Made by a program: the position numbers and the translations under genes | Part shown: one piece after another, positions 10,099 to 21,930 of the stretch | Numbering within the stretch: position 1 is the first letter of the stretch | Layout of the letters: each line of letters starts with the position of its first letter | Notes under the pieces: generated by a model | What the model saw: only the letters and a program-made list of their open reading frames with translations | What the model was told of the DNA's origin: nothing | Database searches by the model: none | Source: Blasia pusilla | Taxonomy: Eukaryota > Marchantiophyta > Marchantiopsida > Blasiales | DNA: 64,000 bases | NCBI GenBank assembly: GCA_050084515.1 | Contig: CM114274.1 | Coordinates: 13,578,001 to 13,642,000 of the forward strand | Reading direction: 5' to 3'

Positions 10099-10856
10099 GT
10101 AGGCCTGATGGAGACCAAGCCTTGCACTTCCCCACCTTCACCGCCAGCCGACACGTGCCAACTGGCTGAAAAGTGCTCGAATGGAGGGACAACCAGATCT
10201 CCGGGACCAACAATATGAGTATCATCTCGCCGTGAAGGGAACATGCAACCGGGAAAGCCTCCACCGAGAAAAGAACCGCTCGGTAATGAGCCACAAACAA
10301 ACAACGCGCCACCCAGAGGGTCACCCCGACGAGTCCCGTGAGTGAGACTCCAAGACCGTGACCTCCTCCTCGAATCAACCATGGTGGAAATAGAGGGCCG
10401 AAGGGGCCCCATAGAAAGCTTGCACAAAGGGAATGAGGCTCGCCATGGGGCCACCCGTCCCTCAACTCTGTGAATATAGTAGCCCGAGATACTGAGTTGA
10501 AGGCGTTCTCCACGCCCACTTGGAGAACCACCCACTGGATGTACATTTAGACAAGCCCTCAAACCTAAGGCAACCGTCTCACATCCGGTGGCGTGGCAAC
10601 TCCAAACGATGCGGACTCGGATGTGACTGGAAAGCCTCACGGAATTGCAAAGCGAGAGTACGACTCACCAACCGCAAGAGCACCTCACATATGGCAATCG
10701 GACGGATACCACCATCCTCCTTGACAACGCCAAAAAGTCGCCCGCCCCTAATACTTGGGCCATCTTTGTTGGCACTCTCCCTCGAGCTAGGTGAGAGGCA
10801 ACCTGAAGCAACTTCGGAGAGAAGCCGCTAGCAAAGTGTCCTCGGAAGGAAAGCAA
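9968..10856 (-). pseudogene. LINE reverse transcriptase domain (frameshifted)
   Basis: Pieces in three frames. 10856-10665 carries the region before motif A. The frame starting at 10546 has VGVENAFNSVSR, the motif A region, where the usual catalytic Asp (D-x-x-x-A-F) is replaced by Glu in VENAF. The frame starting at 10640 has GTRRGDPLGGALF (about 10340-10302; the family norm is G-x-Q/R-GDPLG) and then RRDDTHIVGP at about 10240-10210, which corresponds to YADD-x-H-I-V-G-P. The two Asp residues remain but Tyr-Ala is replaced by Arg-Arg. Frameshifts between motifs rule out function. Confidence 0.65.
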
Positions 10857-10968
10857 TCACGAAGGTGTTCGTACATCATACAGACAAACCTCCGCCGCAA
10901 TCCTCGGAGAACGCCCAGTGCCCGTGCAAAGAGGGACGGGTCAAGGCATATAGCCGTCGTGGTGGAAG

Positions 10969-11757
10969 TCACGTGCAAAGCTGGAATGTCAACTGGACAA
11001 GGATGTAGCCTCCGAGGGCATCAATGGTAACAACTGAAGAAGGAGCCATGTCCATCGGGCGAAGAGCACGCGGCTCGCGAGTACTCACAGTGCTCGCCTG
11101 ATGTCCTACAAAGTCGCAACCTGGCTGCTCCAGGATCGTCCGCCGGGAAACCAGGTGAACTACTACCTCGCGCAAATGCCACAAACTCACTGTCAGAGAC
11201 TCCCAATCACCTCCTCGAAAGCGTCTCAGACGTGCTATAACCTCTCTATGACCGGCCTTCCCTCCCCGAGTGTAACGAAGACACCATCGTGGAAGGAGAA
11301 GTAGTAGGTACCAAGAGAGCTCATCCATAGGATCAAGGGCGATCCTAGCGAGGGGAAGGAGGAATGCGTGGCGGAGGTCGTCCCGAATAGCATGGGGGAT
11401 CCTATGAAACAACCTCGGGCAGGGAAAACGGGTCTCGAAGAGACCTATAATGCTGCCCTGGTGGGACCTCAACCACTCCCATGCCTCAGGAGGGGGCGAT
11501 GATGCGGGAAGCACCGGAGAGCATCCATGGTCGACAGGAGGGACCACCCATCCAAATCTATCAAAGTCAGGATGTTTAGCCGCTAAGTGGTTCCGAATTC
11601 CTGAACGAGTGAAGAATTCGGGACAACATGGGCATTTAGTATCCCGACTAGACGACCCACGGTCCCCACACGGGAGCCGATGGTCGAGACATGGATGCAA
11701 CTCACCAAGAAGAGGACATGGCCCCTCCAATAAAATCGTGCGACAATCCCCCGTCAA
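10969..11757 (-). pseudogene. LINE protein N-terminus with C2H2 zinc finger
   Basis: A 262-residue open segment. Near residue 40 it has CPCCPEFFTRSGIRNHLAAKH, a C-x2-C-x(12)-H-x(4)-H finger of the type used for DNA binding at the N-terminus of RLE-class LINEs. Around residues 155-190 are LLLLPRWCLRYTRGGKAGHR and RRFRGGDWESL, a motif seen between finger and RT in related eukaryotic RT proteins. The frame then drifts into unrelated residues near its end, consistent with a frameshift before the RT domain. An ATG is present at 11757, but I cannot tell whether it is the original start. Confidence 0.6.
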
Positions 11758-12130
11758 TACTCAGTCCTATCATCCCCATTCGAACGAGCGGTCCTGGCAA
11801 ACCACTCTCTTCCCGTCCACGGTAATGCTCCCTCTAACATAAACTCTCACCTACCGACATCACCTAGGACTTCTAGTCCCAACCCCCTCCCAAAAATAAA
11901 CTCATGAATACGTAGAGTTGCTAAGAGTGTGAAAAGATCATGGGCCCTTCGAGATAAAATAGATGAGAAGAAAAGTGTATGTACGGGAGGGGTAACAAAT
12001 ACAAACGTGAATCGAACCAAAATGAGAAGCACATACGACAAATACGACAAAAAAGAAAGGACTTGGGAAAGGAGGGGAAGGGTGGGTGAATAGAGGACGT
12101 TACCTTGGGAAATTTCTCCAAATGACAATA

Positions 12131-13000
12131 AGCTAAGCCCTAATATTCACATTTGGAACCCTAATATGAACCGAATTCTAAAAAGATGAATAAAAATAAA
12201 AATACTTCACGCCATGCAGCAAGGTCCGGATCAAAACGAAGCTCTCGTCACGCTCTCCGTTTCGACATGTAGCACGTCTCTTTTCGTCCCCTACGCCCTC
12301 CGTCCTTCCTCCCGCCGTCCCCGTCCATGCCTCCCGCCGTCCCCGCCCAAAATCGCTGCCTTCACTTTTGAGCCAATGATTACTGGGAGATTCCCGGGAA
12401 GACGATAATCGGTTTGGGCAGCCATACAACCTTCGTAAATGCCAGCGAGACTCGCGACTCCTTCAACGTGTGGGGAGTTTTTATTTTATTTTATTATGTT
12501 AATATCCCGATATTATAAAATCAGATCGGATTTTTAAAAGAGGTCGTCGGACTGTGGTCGGAAATATTTGAAAGAAGGGGGTAAAAAAAGGGGTTTTTTT
12601 TTTTCATTCCCTGCATAGCCGAAATTTATAATTTTATGCCGTCCCCTTTCCGGCGATCCGGAAAATGGTCCGGACAATAACCAGGCTGTACCTAAACTAC
12701 CTCTAAGAAATTTTCGTTTTCCTTCCGCTTCTTTTCCAATCTATTCTTGTATGACTCCTCCCTTTAAATATTACCTTCTAAACTAAAAGCACATTAGGGG
12801 AATCCTTTGCAGGAGTTGAACTTGGCGATGTCTCCCAACCAGTTGGGAGCCAAGGGATTTGCTCTGTCACAATACTTGGAACTCTCAAGCTTCGAAGTAT
12901 TCTAAAGGGGCTCTAAATCTAAAACAAAATGCAAAGATCGTTTCAAGAAGACAAGTCAATAGAAGGTGTAACAACATCAACTTTTGCTTGAGGGCCAAAG
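12131..13000. other. no gene; AT-rich and C/T-rich repeats
   Basis: Positions 12398-12465 repeat the 8331-8405 block. The rest has T and A runs (12478-12500, 12592-12604) and no recognisable coding sequence. It probably includes the 5' flank of the LINE on the minus strand. Confidence 0.4.
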
Positions 13001-13048
13001 ATATCTTTCGGGATTAGCATAGAGGTACCTAAAGCTAGCAGAGGTTTT

Positions 13049-15213
13049 CTAGAGAACTACGGACTCAACAAGCATGTCCTCATAGTCAATAGCAGGGCCT
13101 TCTAAACCAATTATGAGAACAACACCCAAAGGCTTACTGCCTAGTCTATTCCTACACTTGCTCTTTATCATGTTCTGAATTGAGAATGCTCTCTCGAAAA
13201 TTGGAGTGCTTACACATTGAACCCTTACAACATTAGCCAACACTTGCAAGTTTGCAAACTTACAATTGTAAAGATGGACTCCAACTCACCATTGCCCATA
13301 GATCCCTGAGATTAAGATCCTTCCACTTAGTTCCTTGAGATCAACTTGCAACAGATTTTATGACAGAAGATTAAAAACTCCCCTTCAATGGTAACTCAAA
13401 TCCAAAATGTGCACACAACTCTTCTATATCCTTACATCCCCAACTTCTGAGTCCTACTTTTCTAGAAGGCATGTGCAAGGGGTTCAGGATTCTCATTGCA
13501 CCTATAAGATTATTGTCTCTAAATCTATCTTGCAATGCTATACAAACATTCTCACAGTTACTCTTCTCAAACAACAGAGCAGCCTCCAAATCCTTGCCCA
13601 TGCAATCCCTAATCATTTCGATACTATGGAACTTCCTCCCTCTAAATTTGGATTGTAAGCGTCTTAAATAGCCATTTGGAGGTCTAAAGTCTGGTAGAAT
13701 GTGATAACTTGTATCCTTTGAAAAAGTAGATGCATTCAAATCATGTGTTTCCATCACAAAATTCATAGTAATAGCAGCAATCTTAAAACTAACAATGCTG
13801 CCAATGGTTCTTATATCTACGAATTTGTACTGAAGAATCTTGCTCCAGTTTGCCAACATAGAGACAATGTTAGCCAAGAAGTATAATTGTTAGATCATTT
13901 GGATCTTAACTTGTCATACAAGTTTGCAGCATTCCCATCATCTTCTAAAGGTGAAATGTCCCTAAAGTAGATTAAAAAAATTTCTAGTGAATCACATAAG
14001 GTGGATAGAGTTTGCCATTGTGACAACCAATGGATCTTATGATATCGTTTTATGACTCTTTGGGAATAATTCATCTTCTCCTGCAGAGATACTAGTACAA
14101 CTTTTCTCTTGGAGGACCTCTTGAAATATCCTGCTATTGCACTCAGAATGGAATCTACTTATCTGGAAATGAATATGCAATTACTTGCTTTAGCTGCTGT
14201 AAGAGCTACAAGGTTTGTCCAATGAGCAACACAATGCACTTAAAGAATGAATGGATTTACCTTTAGCTTCAATTGTGAAGCCACCCAATTTTGGATCCCT
14301 ACCATAGAGGAGGCTCCATCCCACCCAAAAGCTACCATTCTAGAAAAGTCTTACCCCCAATCTTTTCGTAATTCCAGCAAGTTACTTGCGATAGCATTAG
14401 AACACTTATATACACTTGCAACAAAGAAATCCTAAAAAACAACACTTTGCTTGACCATCTTCTATGAAGATTGCAGAAACTACTAGACGCCCTGTCACAG
14501 ATATATAAATAGATTCATCAATCATAATTCCAAAGAATGGTGACGCTTGAATCCTACCAAGGGTCCTTTTGAGCAAAACCTGACTTATAAAAAAACACAT
14601 CTCACTCCAACTCTTCTCATCTTGGTAACGATCTCTAGTAATAGCTACATTCACACAAAGCATCAACTTATAGATACTTGTGAACTTTGAGAAAGGCATG
14701 GCCTTGTTTGCAAGGAAATATGCACACCTAAATAAAGTGAGGAGAGCTACCTACAATTTCGATTAGATGTAGCTATGGCCTTGGCCATGGATTTTTTACC
14801 TCCGTAAGTTGCCCAAGCGAGCTTTACATGCTCGTTTCACTTTGTATGATCTGTAAAGCCAAAGACCTTACAATTTATAACAACATCCTTGGCAAAGACA
14901 CTCTTGCCTTTGCTTGCCCTACAAATCTTACAATGAATTCTTCTTGTGGAAGAATCAATTGTGATCCAATCATACATTGTGTACTAAACATCCTTCCAAG
15001 CTTCATGGTTTTTTGTAGGTAAGGATACATTGCTGCCCAATGTACTCTGCTCTTCCTGGCCTCTTGTCTGATGATCTTGGTAGAGCTATTACATCTAGAA
15101 GTTACTCGAGAACCTCCTTGCACAAAAATTCGTTCATGGTCCTCTGTCCGGAGAAAAATCATGTCAATCCAATACATGAAAATGATTTTGAACAATACAT
15201 CTTCCAACCTCAT
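13049..15213 (-). pseudogene. hAT-type transposase relic
   Basis: Minus-strand fragments line up as one transposase. 15213-14875 is an N-terminal piece (SRVHWAAMYPYLQKTM, CMIGSQLILPQEEF). 14699-14406 has SPFFGIMIDESIYISVTGRL, the catalytic-domain signature in which hAT/ZNF862-like proteins have D-E-S-T-D. 13877-13371 is a helical middle part. 13249-13049 has STPIFERAFSIQNMIKSKCR followed by NRLG, the C-terminal hAT dimerisation motif (S-x-x-E-R-x-F-S-x-x-x-x-I-K-x-x-x-R-N-R-L). Gaps and frame changes between fragments show decay. I see no terminal repeats. Confidence 0.7.
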
Positions 15214-15887
15214 TTATGGGCATAAGCACAACTTGAAAAATCTTGGTTAATTAACATGGAACATTCATCAATCACGATAACTTTAGCAAACCCAAGTCTA
15301 GCACATGTCTCAGAAGTTGCTTGCATAGATGGCAGATCACCACGTAAAGGTACAATAAAAGCTAAATGCACTTTGGTTGCATCCTGGTGGAGTCCTACGT
15401 ATACGACAACAATATCTGTTGTGGCTATGAGCAAGGGTGGCATGTTCTTGGATCTCCAATAATTGTACATGAAAGACATAAAGAAAAACTTGCCTCAGCC
15501 ATGTGCTCCCTTATTGAGAATCAATCTAGAATGCAAATTAGTGATCTTCTTGAAGAGCAAGATCTGCTATGGATTTAGGGCGTTGTGGTATGGTCACTAA
15601 TTTGAGGGTATGCCATCTTGTGGCTCATCAAGAACTCGACTTAGTGGGCGGTCTTGGGTAATAGCAGAGGTTACAACTACTTCAAGCTTGGGTTGTAGGA
15701 TGCAAGTTGCCTTCGCAATTATATCTGCCTTATGGACTGGGCTCCACATGTTTTTCAAAGCATGAGACTTAATGAGGCAACGAATATCATTCATTTCTTT
15801 TATTATACCTGTATGGACACACTCATGCAAATAGGTCCATCCACTAATATTGGATGATTGTAGAGATTCCTCTGATCTAAATGGCAC
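15210..15887 (-). pseudogene. PIF1/Helitron-type helicase relic
   Basis: Two open pieces (15887-15597 and 15479-15210) with a stop-rich link. The link reads NKGAHG-stop-GK, a Walker A (G-x-x-G-x-G-K) with one residue turned to a stop. The second piece has LHQDATKVHLAFIVPLRGDL, the region following Walker A in PIF1-like helicases (T-x-H-x-A-F-x-I-P-L). It then has FAKVIVIDECSMLI, a Walker B (V-I-D-E-x-S-M). It abuts the hAT relic, in the same orientation. A Helitron origin is inferred because plant PIF1 pieces usually come from Helitrons; no Rep domain or Helitron end was seen. Confidence 0.55.
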
Positions 15888-16083
15888 TTGCTCAAGGAGA
15901 ACTAGATAGAAAACTCATTCCACTAGTGCAAAGGGTGAAATTCAATGAATCGAACTAATCATTCCGTCTTGCTTACAATATTACCTAAGTTATCAAAGCC
16001 TACAATCCTATCATTTGGAACTCTAGGATATTTTTCACTATCTCTTAACTAGACCAATACTTGAAGAAACTTAGCTAGTTGAG

Positions 16084-17085
16084 TGTCGCGACCCTCATGA
16101 CCAAACAAGTGCCAAGCGGAACATCGGAACATTAGCGGGCTCACGCTAAGATGGTTTGCGCGTTGGAGTTGTCTCAAAGAGGAGACAAGAGACGAGACGC
16201 GAGCAAGAAATCGCGTTTCAGGTGTTATGATCGCGACTGAGAAACCTGGACCAAACGCGGAATGAGACTTGAAAGAAGTCGAGTCTAGGAAGTGGGTTGC
16301 CAAAGGAAAGATCCGGATTTGGAACGCCACTAGCGTTTGAGAGTTTCCGACTGTATTAATGGCCATAACTTTTAGCGCCAAGATGCGTTTGGAACGAATA
16401 AGGATGCGTTGGAAAGCTTATGGAGAGCCGGTTCAAACGCACTAAAGATCGCTGCAAACGCATAAGCAGCGGATGAGATACAGCCCGAAAACGACTGTAA
16501 GTGGAGTCGGGTTGAGGGCCACAATGAAGGGCCCGACCCTCTTTTCCCAAAGGGGAGGGGTTATTGGAGAACCCCAGAAGTACTAGTAAGGGGGAAGGTC
16601 TCCGAGAGTGCTTGGAACCCAAACCCCACTTTGGGCGCCGCGGGGCGGCTCAAGGGCATGGAACGGAACGCGAGTTTGGGCGTTGGGTTGAAAAACCTGC
16701 ACCAAGTCCATTGAGGCGATTTTAGACATCCCTCTTGGATTTCACGCCGCGATTCAATTACTTGGGTCTCGGTTCGGAACTCACACAAGGACCGTTGAAC
16801 AGTTGGGATCGCTAGGCGTGCAAGTGCCGTTTCAGATCCCTAGACTAACCAGGAAGTCTGTTCCAAGTCTTGAAGGACTTGCCATGTGTTGGGAGCTAGG
16901 AACTAAGGAAGGTTGAGCTTGATGAGACGCCGAGTTGAGGACTCGGTGGGTTGGAACGCCGGTTGGCCAAACCCGACTAACGAGAGTGCGTGTTTGGGTG
17001 CAGATTGGCGATGAGTTCGTGACCTACTAAACGCACGCTTCCGCAACACTAAAGATTGACGTTCAAGGAGAGTAGGGGCGCGACA
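16084..17085. mobile_element. solo LTR, family C (1002 bp)
   Basis: Starts TGTCGCGACCCTCAT and ends GGGGCGCGACA (TG...CA). It is flanked by a 5-bp direct duplication TTGAG at 16079-16083 and 17086-17090. It is co-linear over its length with 43426-44445 and partly with 28794-29316. A lone ~1-kb sequence with TG...CA ends and a 5-bp duplication is the mark of a solo LTR left by recombination between two LTRs. Open frames inside it are chance. The internal element of family C is not in this window. Confidence 0.85.
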
Positions 17086-17090
17086 TTGAG

Positions 17091-20000
17091 GCTCAATGGC
17101 CTATTAGCATATAACACACTTGGATGAATGTATGGTATTGAGGTACACCTATATAGATATGTTCTCGTAGATGGTGGATTGTAATCAATCGAATGAACAA
17201 CCTTGACATATAAATGATCTGCAAAGAAGCTAGAGTAGAGTCTATGGAAGACACAAAACTATTCAACACAACACTTGATACTAGATGTAACTTAATCTCG
17301 TCTAACGCGCCCCATGCTGGATTGCGGGCCACGCACCGAGTGCGGGCTCCTAGCGAGCTTGGGTGCAGGCTTGGATACGAGCTTGGGTGTGGGCCTCGGG
17401 TACTCACCATCAGAATTGTGTGGAAACCGCGCTTAGCTCGCATGCCTAGGAGTAAGGTCTTACGCCTCATGTTATTGTATTTGGAGTAGCACACGCTTAA
17501 CGACCATCTGTAATCACACGCGAAGTTTTATAATTTGCGTGTGCTTAAAGATGTCTAAGTCTACACATCACTTATCCTAAGACTTGCGGAAGTGGGAAGC
17601 GGCTACCAGAGCCATGCGCAATTGGGAGGAAATCGTAGCATGCCACATAGGAAGGCTTATGAGATGAATGTTTTCAACGTTGAGAACCAAAAATAGGGAC
17701 GTGGAGCCGCCAAAGCCTACCATCAACACTGAATGAAACTTGTACAGGCCGTAAAGAGAATGAATATTTTAATAGGATTAATGCATCGCACGGTTCTTTA
17801 CGAGCCCTAATATAACTAGTACATGTGGTCGTTTTGGTTGCCAACTTTTGCACTTTGCGCACGAGACATGTGGTCGTTGTGGTTGGTATCTTCTGCACTT
17901 TGTGCAAATGAGACAAAAAAATGCGTACACACTTTTACTCCTAACAACTTTTGGGTGGTTTGGTGGAAACTCTCAATACTAACAATTATTTGCTTTTGGG
18001 TGGTTTGATAGAAGTGAAAATACTTTCAAATGGAGACTATAATAAAACCATTTCATTACACACATGTTCAAATCATAGAGTAAAAGTAAAGATAAGTTTT
18101 TGTTTAAATATATAAGTTAGCATGTTCTAAATCCGAAGCGCACGAGAATAAATTTTTTTTTTAAAGGAGAAATATCTCAGAATTTAAATATCGTTCCACT
18201 TTTCAAAATAACTCTAATTTTCCATTAAAATTTAAATAATATTCCATTACCCCAGATAATTTCATCCTCAATAAAATTTTAAACAATACCTTCTCTTCCC
18301 CTCCTTTCTTCTAAAAAATGTAACATCTACTTATTAAATCATTAGTTAATTTTAATAATGAGATTATCTCCCTTTTCCATGTAGATCGTTTTTTCATTAC
18401 TAAAATATCAAATTTGAATTAACATGATTATTTTTCATTTTTTAGAAAAAATAAGCATAAATTTCATTTCAAAATTTAAATATAATTTCCATATTCTTAA
18501 ATCTTAAAGAAGTAATAAAATTATACTCCTCCATTAAAATTTAAATGATATCCCACTCTCCTAAATAATTCTAACCTTCCATAAACTTGAAATCTTATCT
18601 ATTTCTCGCAAGGTTGCACAGAAATAGACAAGTCCGAACGTGTCCACGGAGGTGTGGTCCAGATACCTGCTGCCCGCATCCAAGCCCGCTCTTGGAGTCC
18701 GCCAAGCCTGTAGCGGACATCCAGGCAAGGTGGGTTGCTATGCATCGGCGTTGAACCTCTCCAATGGGGATCCATCTTGCCATGTGTTGGCCCTACACGG
18801 GCGTGGCTACGGACCATAAAATACGTACGGGCCTGACCAGCTCGACTGCCCGCTACGGGCTCGGCAAGCTTGAAATCCAGGCTCAAATGCAGGCCGTAGG
18901 TACTTGGGCCCGCTTTGTAGAACCAAGATGCATAGGACAAGATGGTTTGCTAGTCAGATTCCAACTCAAGAAGTAGTAGTTCGATGAATAGCCATCATTC
19001 ATTGATTAGTGGTCCAAATTTTGAACGAAGGGTTTTTACCATTCGTGTGATTAATGGAGCAATAAAAACTATTGAACATAAGAAATACAATGATAGGGCC
19101 TTCTAGCTTAGTACTACCTTTTCTATTGAGCCAAGATAAGATGGGGTTTTTTCCCCTAAATTTTTATTTTCCCAACCATTTTTATGGTCAAAACATACTT
19201 TCTAAAAAAATCCTAAAGGGCTATTTGATACAAAGTACAAAGAGAGCCCGATTTATTTTCAAAATTTTCAGCCCCTTTTTGGTGGTTTACAAAGAAAATG
19301 AAGATTCTCGATTTCAAATGTCACTCACCAAGTCTACACATAACCCCATCCCTTGAGTTGTACCATAGATACAACCCAAAACCATAGTTATCTAGATCTT
19401 GCTTACTATTACCTCCTCAATCATCATCTTATGTCTTACTCATGCAATTTATGCATAAAATTATGCTATCTCACGCCAACCTTCCCATACATCACTCTTA
19501 AAAAATCTGGAAATTCTAATTTTTCACTTAGGGCAACATACTACTTATAGAAAATTTAGACATAAAAAATTTTGGACAAAGGTTAGTAAACCTCATAGTC
19601 ATCCTTGGGCTCTCATAAAGCAAGTTCCAACTAAACTAATTGGCAACCAAGTTAATAGACCTCTATTCAAGGATGGTAGTAGTCAAAATGACCTAAATTG
19701 AGCTTTTGTATCAAGGACAAATATATATGAATACATTTCCTCCAAAGAAACTAGGAAAAATTCTTCTACTTGATAGCAGGATGCTTATTATTTAATTTCT
19801 CATAGATTTTGTATAGCATATGTGATACATGACTAGGAAATTGCCGATAGAAAAGTACAATAGGGAAATTTGTATGGCAAACTAGACCAAAAAAGTATGG
19901 CAAAGAAAATTAAGGAAAAGTTTGCTCGTGATAAAAAAGGGGAAAATGGACATCTAAAATAATAACATGTTACATATATAATTTCTTGTTGAAAAGTGCT

Positions 20001-21589
20001 CCTTGACTTTCAAACTCCTATCCTCTAGACACGAGATCTCTTGCCCTTCTAACCAATGTGAGTGTAGTAATTATTACTTGCATGTAATTTATTACGGCCC
20101 CTACTATGGATCGTAAAACTTGCAATTAAATCTCGTGGCCACACGTCTTCTCACGAAATAGAAGGAGGGTAGGTAAACAATACAACACTCCGGCATGCGT
20201 GTTAGTATTGGAGCCATTAGATTATCTTGGGATAGGTTCCGTCACTTGGGGATGTGGTGCGGCATTAACTTATGGAATGGGTAAGGACTATCGAGCAAGA
20301 GCGTGGAAGTTATGGCCCCTCAAAAAGGCGTCACTGATACATTTACCTCATTTGATGTAATCACTCATTTGCAAAGCCAACTAGTGTCGTTCTCACGAGA
20401 TATTTTCAGTAGCCAATACGTGCAAGTTATTTCCAAATGGAGGTAGAGAGCCGTCAACAAAAATTGATTGCTTTGATTCCACCACAATCAAATCCCCTAT
20501 GGATTTCCACTTTTGGTTGTTGGGGTTGGTCACAATATTGCTATCGGTCGCAATTTCCTGATGGTGGTGCCTATCTTTCTTGTCAAATTTTTTCGAGAGA
20601 CTTAGTTCTTTTCCTATCTCTATTCTTTATCTCCTTTCTTCATTCCTGGGTGAGGCAAAGCAACTCAACCACCTCTATCTCAATACATCTTATCGTCCGG
20701 GTGCAACTTGTTTGCTCTCGCATTGTCAAATCTGCTGAAAGAATGAGGTGTGCTCATTCCCTTGCCATCACTCTATCTGCCACATTCCTTTGGCAACTAT
20801 TATTATCTGTAGATGTGTTGGTGTATGCTCTTCTATGCAACCTACTTGGTTGTAACACTCTTACAATACTTGGCGAAAAAAGTGACCGCCAATGGCACCA
20901 AGTATCATAAAGTTGAAATATACTTTGCAGAAAAATTATACTAACATTGCGGGTTATTTTTATGGGTTTTCCATCATGCATATTTATTGAGGTTCATTCT
21001 CCTTGTGGGTGGTTGGTGCTAAGTACATTTTCTTTTGTTTGATGATTCATGTAGCTTCAGTTCTTGTTAATTTATTGATTATGGTAGACTGATTAGGATG
21101 ACTTTCCACCTAGGAGTTCACACAAGGTATGTAGCAGTAGATATGTGAAGTGACTAGTTTAACATCCTTCTTGACAACCCAAAATATAATGTATGAATGT
21201 AGACTCCCCCTATGTAGCTCATACCTAGATTAAGCAATTTTGGACACTCCCCTAAATGCACTACCCACCTAGAATATAGCTCTAAAGGAACTTTTTCAAT
21301 CTAGTGTAAAATAAGACAACACACTCAACATGTGCATCGCGCCATGTAAACTTTGGATTAGTCCTTTTCACAACAACTTCAATGTCTACAATTGCAGTCC
21401 ATTTTGTATCAGATACCTCATGAGAGGTAAGTGTTAAAAATAAATGAGACAAACCCTATTTTTGAACCATTTTCGAGGTCTTTCAAGTGTTAACAGTACC
21501 AGTTGGGGCTCCTTGAGATTTTAACATGGACACTCTATTCTGATAATTGTGAATAAAGTGAATAATGTGGCAGACCAAATTTTTGCAGA
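17091..21589. other. AT-rich intergenic DNA, no supported gene
   Basis: Frames are short and lack motifs. 17330-17400 and 18595-18900 are GC-rich islands (gcgggctcctagcgagcttg) related in style to the 21.6-kb minisatellite. 18120-18600 is very AT-rich. On the plus strand a coding-like run (EPLDYLGIGSVTWGCGAALT and on, about 20208-20360) ends with TAA but has no clear start and I do not recognise it. The 157-residue frame at 20437-20910 is hydrophobic in parts but has no recognisable domain or supporting context. Confidence 0.4.
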
Positions 21590-21930
21590 CCCTAAGCCTG
21601 TGCATGCCTTCCTAGAGCCTACGCCTGACCGCGCCTTGCCGGCCCTGAGCCCGCGTGTGACTGCTTGGAGCCTGCACCTGCCCATCTAGAGAGCGCGTCC
21701 CATCAGCCTTGAGCACGCGTGTGCCCGCCTAGAGCTTGCGCCTCTCCTCCTGGAGCCCGCCCCTGCCCGTCTCGAGCCCACACATGCCTCCCAAGATCCC
21801 GCGTCTGCCCGCCTAGAGCTTGCGCTTGCCCACCCTAACTCACGCCCAATGAGCCTTCAACCCACGCCTGCCCGTCCTAGCCTGCACGTGCGCGGGTCTA
21901 GGTGGCATGCTCCAAGGTGGGCTCTAGGTG
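21590..21930 (+). repeat. GC-rich degenerate minisatellite
   Basis: About 340 bp of imperfect ~25-bp units around cctgcccgcctagagcctgc g, in strong contrast with the AT-rich surroundings. Copies are too diverged for an exact count. It is not coding. Confidence 0.7.

Larger units (their letters stand above)
8500..12130 (-). mobile_element. non-LTR retrotransposon (LINE) relic, RLE/R2-like layout
   Basis: On the minus strand the order is: N-terminal C2H2 zinc finger, reverse transcriptase, a GG-x-GLL region, and a C-terminal segment resembling a restriction-like endonuclease. This one-protein layout (finger, RT, RLE) is that of R2-like LINEs rather than plant L1-like LINEs with an APE endonuclease. 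The protein is spread over several frames, so it is dead. The 3' non-coding end (8510-8705) is also found as a separate inverted fragment at 7190-7400. The 5' limit is guessed. Confidence 0.65.

Noticed and set aside
9566-11842. several plus-strand frames of 90-130 residues
   Set aside because: They mirror the GC-rich LINE coding strand; the minus strand carries the RT and zinc-finger motifs.
20437-20910. 157-residue frame with hydrophobic stretches
   Set aside because: No family resemblance, no start context, and it lies in AT-rich DNA. It could be a membrane peptide, but nothing supports it.
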